A stretch of DNA of 64,000 nucleotides, from contig CAYRNW010000002.1 of the NCBI GenBank assembly GCA_964425745.1, forward strand, positions 124,001 through 188,000, given 5' to 3'. Source of the stretch: CALCNS01 sp964425745 (lineage in GTDB: Bacteria; Bacillota; JAAYKD01). Shown piece after piece: positions 60,933-64,000 of this stretch. Positions within the stretch are counted from its first letter, which is position 1. Each line of letters begins with the position of its first letter. The position numbers were made by a program, and so were the translations under genes. Below the pieces are notes generated by a model. The model did no database searches. It had not been told where the DNA came from and saw nothing but the letters and a program-made list of their open reading frames with translations.

Positions 60933-61811
60933 TCATTTGATTTCGGTTGCATCTGCCGGTAAATTTCGAATCTGATTCACAAAACCAACACTGTTTTCTC
61001 TCTGATCTGTATCAAACCGATAGCCTCGTGCGGCTGCAACTTCCAATGCAAGTTCATGCACTAAGGCCTCCATAGTAAACAGGGCATTCCAAATTTCTTC
61101 TTTGTTTCCACTGGGGTAGGTTTCATAGACACGTTGCATCATCGCTACAGGGAGATAACAAGGTAAGTACTTCCCTGCTTTGCCGGTGGAGATTCCCCAG
61201 CCATGATCAAGTCCAACTTTCCAATTTAACAAGGTCAACAACTTGGGACGCAAATACTGAAAACAATCCAGTGCATAAAGTAATTCGTTTCTCCACAAGC
61301 CTTTTGCAACATAGGGAAGCACCCAGTAAAAATCGTTGCATCGAGCAAAGAAAATTTCGTCAGTAGGAGGTTTAATCCAATAATCTCGATCAGAAGTTGG
61401 AGGTATGGTGGGGAGATAATCGGCGCGGTCCCATAAGGGAATCGTGAGCGAATCTGTGCCATATTCGTCTCGCATGACTTCTGGCGTTTGTAAGGTCAAG
61501 TCAATGCGAGTGCCATCGGTGAACTGCATTAACCAGGCATAGCGTTGATCAAAATCGAAGTGCCCCCCTAAAATCGTATCAAGTTGGTCAGGCTCTTCTT
61601 TTAATAACAGTTCTCCAAAACGGTCAATCCAATGGGGATCCTCCAAAAACGAACGAAGTTCCGTTACGACATAAACGATATCATAATCCTGAAAAAGATC
61701 CCTAGGAGCATTTGGGTTTGCCCGAGAGCCATTCATGTAAACGGCTAAAATTCGTTCATCCTCCTTGGCTGTGTTCAGAATCAAATCCATCATCTCTTGA
61801 TTGGTGCGCAT
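60933..61811 (-). CDS. ANT(6)-type aminoglycoside 6-adenylyltransferase homologue
   Basis: A protein of about 292 residues of the AadK/AadE family. The nucleotidyltransferase site is present as YMNGSRANPNAP followed by the acidic metal site QDYDIVYVV. Known members adenylylate streptomycin at the 6 position; a chromosomal copy with no mobile element nearby may have another substrate. The ATG at 61811 follows AAAGGATG and is preferred; an ATG at 61820 overlaps the upstream stop and is the alternative. It sits between an aldolase and a glycosyltransferase gene in one operon. Confidence 0.85.
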   Translation of the reverse strand: MRTNQEMMDLILNTAKEDERILAVYMNGSRANPNAPRDLFQDYDIVYVVTELRSFLEDPHWIDRFGELLLKEEPDQLDTILGGHFDFDQRYAWLMQFTDGTRIDLTLQTPEVMRDEYGTDSLTIPLWDRADYLPTIPPTSDRDYWIKPPTDEIFFARCNDFYWVLPYVAKGLWRNELLYALDCFQYLRPKLLTLLNWKVGLDHGWGISTGKAGKYLPCYLPVAMMQRVYETYPSGNKEEIWNALFTMEALVHELALEVAAARGYRFDTDQRENSVGFVNQIRNLPADATEIK

Positions 61812-61816
61812 GGAAT

Positions 61817-62566
61817 TCATCCTTTCAGAAATTCCGCAGAGGCATAGGCCAAAAGCGTGGTCAGATGTGTGTAATAATATAATACACCTTGTTGCAGTCG
61901 TTGTGAAGTCGCCGCTATGTTCCCTGCAGTACCGGCTATTTTACCCGTGGTCAGAATTCTAGAAAAGGCTTTATCAATCACCGGTTTTACCTCTGGGTGA
62001 GAAGCTTCTCCTGGATGACCCAAAGATTGAGATAAGTCTGAAGGACCGATGAACAAGACATCGATACCTGGCACAGCGGCGATCTGCTCAATGTTCGTAA
62101 CGGCCTGCTTTTCTTCGATTTGCACACAAACCAGTAAATCTTGGTTCGCTTGTCGTACATAATCAGCCATGGTCCGGTTAAAACCATAGCCTGCTGCACG
62201 GGTGCCTACTGCAATGCTACGATTTCCTTGGGGTGGAAATTTAACGGCATTGACAATGGCGCGCGCCTCTTCGGCAGTATTAACATGAGGTGCTTGAATT
62301 CCTTTAGCACCTCTGTCGAGATATTGTCCAATCAGTTCAGGTTCGCTTTTATGAGGGCGAACGATAGGGGTAATCCCATTGGCTTCGGCGGCGATAATCA
62401 TTGCTTCCACAGTTTCCAAATTCAAAGAACCATGTTCGCAATCCAGCAAAACCCAATCGAAGCCCAATTGTCCGGCCATTTCTACCAATTGTATGGAAGG
62501 AATCATCATTGAAAGACCTAGAGCAGGCTTTCCGGCCAGTAATTTTTCCTTCGTTTTGTTAGCCAC
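61817..62566 (-). CDS. HpcH/HpaI-type aldolase
   Basis: A 249-residue class II aldolase of the HpaI/GarL family, a metal-dependent enzyme that cleaves or forms 2-keto-3-deoxy acids such as 4-hydroxy-2-ketoheptanedioate or ketodeoxyglucarate, releasing pyruvate. The family blocks are present: FDWVLLDCEHG (metal and base region), IVRPHK, and KGIQAPHVNTAEEA, then IEEKQAVTN and DVLFIGPSDLSQSLG. The frame is open to 62638, but the GTG at 62566 with GAGGAGAGG upstream gives the usual length. It is the first gene of the operon with ANT(6) and the glycosyltransferase. Confidence 0.88.
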   Translation of the reverse strand: MANKTKEKLLAGKPALGLSMMIPSIQLVEMAGQLGFDWVLLDCEHGSLNLETVEAMIIAAEANGITPIVRPHKSEPELIGQYLDRGAKGIQAPHVNTAEEARAIVNAVKFPPQGNRSIAVGTRAAGYGFNRTMADYVRQANQDLLVCVQIEEKQAVTNIEQIAAVPGIDVLFIGPSDLSQSLGHPGEASHPEVKPVIDKAFSRILTTGKIAGTAGNIAATSQRLQQGVLYYYTHLTTLLAYASAEFLKG

Positions 62567-62646
62567 AAAATCATTCCTCTCCTCGTTGGTTACAAAATCT
62601 ATTCGATTTGTTTCACGAAGATTCCTTGATTTTGGCAAATAAAAAA

Positions 62647-62674
62647 GGCTGTAGCTTTTGTTTAAGCCACAGCC
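62647..62674 (-). terminator. Intrinsic terminator of the M55 peptidase gene
   Basis: An 11-bp stem (62647-62657 with 62664-62674), with a G-U pair on the minus strand, a 6-base loop and a minus-strand U6 tail. It separates the peptidase from the downstream aldolase operon. Confidence 0.75.
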
Positions 62675-62704
62675 CAGGGATGTAATTAGTGATAATCAGG
62701 TGTT

Positions 62705-63517
62705 CTAGTTTGCCAAAGCAATCATCGTACGCAAGATACGGAAGGCTTCCATGAAGGTTGCACCGGTGCAACGCAAGGTGACACCATCGATGCGTTCCGA
62801 ACCGGGGCAACGGGAGGCGTTATCGGCTAGGCCACTGTTATGAGTAACCATAACAATTTCTACGGGACGGCCGGGGATAAAAGGTTTCACCGTTGGGATT
62901 TTAGCATACGCCTTTTTCGCACCTTCTTCGATGAGAGCACAAGCTTTCTCCAACGGGAGGTGTAATGCAGAATAGCGAGTGATGGCTTGCTTAACAGTTA
63001 CCGTTTCAATGTCGGGTAATGTTTTCTTAATATCCGCACATATGGTTTGGTCTCCGCTTAGGAATATGACAGGAAGATTCAAATCCCCAGCAATAGCGGC
63101 ATTGATTACAGCTTCGCTAGCGGCAACACCGTTAATGCGGATTTCTGAAACAGTACCACCTGAAATGGTGTGACTCAAAATACCCTGATCACCGTTTTTG
63201 GCATGATATCCCACAAAAGCTACGGCATCGAAACCAAATTGAATTCCTTCCATCATGGAAAGGTGCTTGGGAGAACCGCTGAGCAAACGAACATCGGGAT
63301 GCAATTCTTCAATTAAAATGTTTCGCATGGAACCATGGCTATCGTTGACAATAACTTCTGTAGCACCGGCGGCAAAAAAGCCACGTGCAGCGGCATTGAC
63401 TTCTTTGGTCATTTGCAAACGAGCGCGTTGATACTCTACACCACCAGTAGGACCACAATGGTCTCCGTGGACAACACCGGTGATTCCTTCAATGTCGGCT
63501 GAAATAAAGATTTTCAT
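62705..63517 (-). CDS. M55-family D-aminopeptidase (DppA-like)
   Basis: A 270-residue zinc peptidase of the M55/DppA family, which removes N-terminal D-amino acids from peptides such as D-Ala-D-Ala and may serve cell-wall peptide recycling. The start MKIFISADIEGITGV carries the first zinc ligands (D8, E10). VNDSHGSMRN, VGYHA and SGDQ follow as conserved blocks, and CPGSERIDG is near the end. The frame is open to 63613, but the ATG at 63517, behind GGAGG, is the family start. A second copy lies directly upstream on the same strand and probably the same transcript. Confidence 0.9.
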   Translation of the reverse strand: MKIFISADIEGITGVVHGDHCGPTGGVEYQRARLQMTKEVNAAARGFFAAGATEVIVNDSHGSMRNILIEELHPDVRLLSGSPKHLSMMEGIQFGFDAVAFVGYHAKNGDQGILSHTISGGTVSEIRINGVAASEAVINAAIAGDLNLPVIFLSGDQTICADIKKTLPDIETVTVKQAITRYSALHLPLEKACALIEEGAKKAYAKIPTVKPFIPGRPVEIVMVTHNSGLADNASRCPGSERIDGVTLRCTGATFMEAFRILRTMIALAN

Positions 63518-63543
63518 AAGGGGACCTCCTTGTAATTTTAGAT

Positions 63544-64000
63544 TTATGAATTCGCTAATGCAATCATGGAGTGCAACGATTGGAATGCTTCTAAGAAATT
63601 CTTTGCTGAGCAACGTACGGTTCGCCCATCTACTCGCACACTACCCGGGCAACGGGAGGCGTTGTCGGCTAAACCACTGTTAAAGCACACTAAATCAATG
63701 GTTACTGGGGTTTGAGGTTTGTAGACTTCACAATTTTTTAGGTTCTTTAAAGCTTTCGTTGCTCCGGCTTCTATCAGGTGACAAGCCTTGACTACCGGAA
63801 GATGTAAGGCGGAAGTGCGGGTAATGGCTTCTTTGACCGTAACCGTTTCAATATTAGGCAGCGTTTTCTTGATATCGGCACAAATGGTTTGATCTCCACT
63901 TAAGAAAATAACCGGAACACCAAACTCTCCGGCAATGGCGGCATTGATTTCAGCTTCACTGGCAGCCTTACCATTGATTTTAATCGCTGTGGCCGTAGCA
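63544..64000 (-). CDS. M55-family D-aminopeptidase, second copy (partial at the window end)
   Basis: The C-terminal 151 residues of a second DppA-like peptidase, with no start in the window. Its translation keeps the SGDQTICADIKKTLP block, NSGLADNASRCPGS and the final MIALAN of the neighbouring gene, but differs elsewhere (for example VRVDGRTVRC versus ERIDGVTLRC), so the two are an old tandem duplication. The stop is at 63544-63546, 26 bases before the start of the next copy. The M55 pair and the M81 peptidase at 3 kb suggest a peptide-scavenging theme. Confidence 0.88.
   Translation of the reverse strand, partial: ATATAIKINGKAASEAEINAAIAGEFGVPVIFLSGDQTICADIKKTLPNIETVTVKEAITRTSALHLPVVKACHLIEAGATKALKNLKNCEVYKPQTPVTIDLVCFNSGLADNASRCPGSVRVDGRTVRCSAKNFLEAFQSLHSMIALANS

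Noticed and set aside
60933..61811. ANT(6) gene as an acquired resistance cassette
   Set aside because: It is coupled to neighbours in an operon, and no integrase, insertion sequence or flanking repeat is seen.

Overview
The window looks like chromosome from an anaerobic, low-to-moderate G+C Firmicute of the Clostridia type. The support is canonical TTGACA/TATAAT promoters, strong GGAGG ribosome sites with many GTG/TTG starts, a YtrA-type GntR operon, an S-layer-homology (SLH) protein, and a NifX/DUF134/MinD-ferredoxin/Mrp cluster typical of anaerobes. No rRNA, tRNA, transposase, phage gene or CRISPR array was seen.

Layout. 0-1.9 kb: gntR-ABC operon (minus strand) with an operator over its promoter. 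2-5.8 kb: AEC transporter, then an M81 (MlrC-type) peptidase with an MFS transporter. 5.8-7.6 kb: DUF2971 protein and an APH-type kinase. 7.7-11.6 kb: a small secreted DUF2680-like protein divergent from an OmpR-type two-component system and a Crp/Fnr regulator, then thioredoxin. 11.7-14.7 kb: zinc-type ABC importer with its own Fur-family regulator behind a palindromic operator. 14.7-19.1 kb: two Gly/Met-rich DUF5320-type proteins, DUF134 regulator, NifX-like protein, two MinD ATPases with inserted ferredoxin domains, Mrp/NBP35 ATPase and a second NifX-like protein. Both promoters here share a TGACATATGTCA palindrome. 19.2-25.1 kb: HlyD-like adaptor, MacB-type ATPase and permease, and an SLH protein in one operon. 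25.3-26.5 kb: CcdA and a TlpA/ResA thioredoxin. 26.6-29.1 kb: two tandem CNNM/CorC-like membrane proteins. 29.5-30.7 kb: a long CofE-like ligase.

31.0-59.7 kb is one uninterrupted gene of 9,570 codons (about 1 MDa product). It encodes a secreted protein built almost wholly of beta-sandwich modules: PPC-like, chitobiase-C-like, FN3, Ig-like, PKD, CARDB and carboxypeptidase-regulatory-like. About 720 helical residues interrupt it near the C-terminus. Its centre looks like an ancient duplication of a roughly 5-kb multidomain block, and phenylalanine codon choice shifts along the gene.

59.8-64 kb (minus strand): a diacylglycerol-glucosyltransferase-type enzyme, an ANT(6)-type nucleotidyltransferase and an HpaI-type aldolase in one operon, then two tandem M55 D-aminopeptidases, the second cut by the window end.

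The best candidates for undescribed biology are the giant surface protein, the DUF134-box Fe-S/NifX cluster (whose Mrp lacks its CxxC), and the CpxP/Spy-like arrangement of the DUF2680 gene beside the two-component system.
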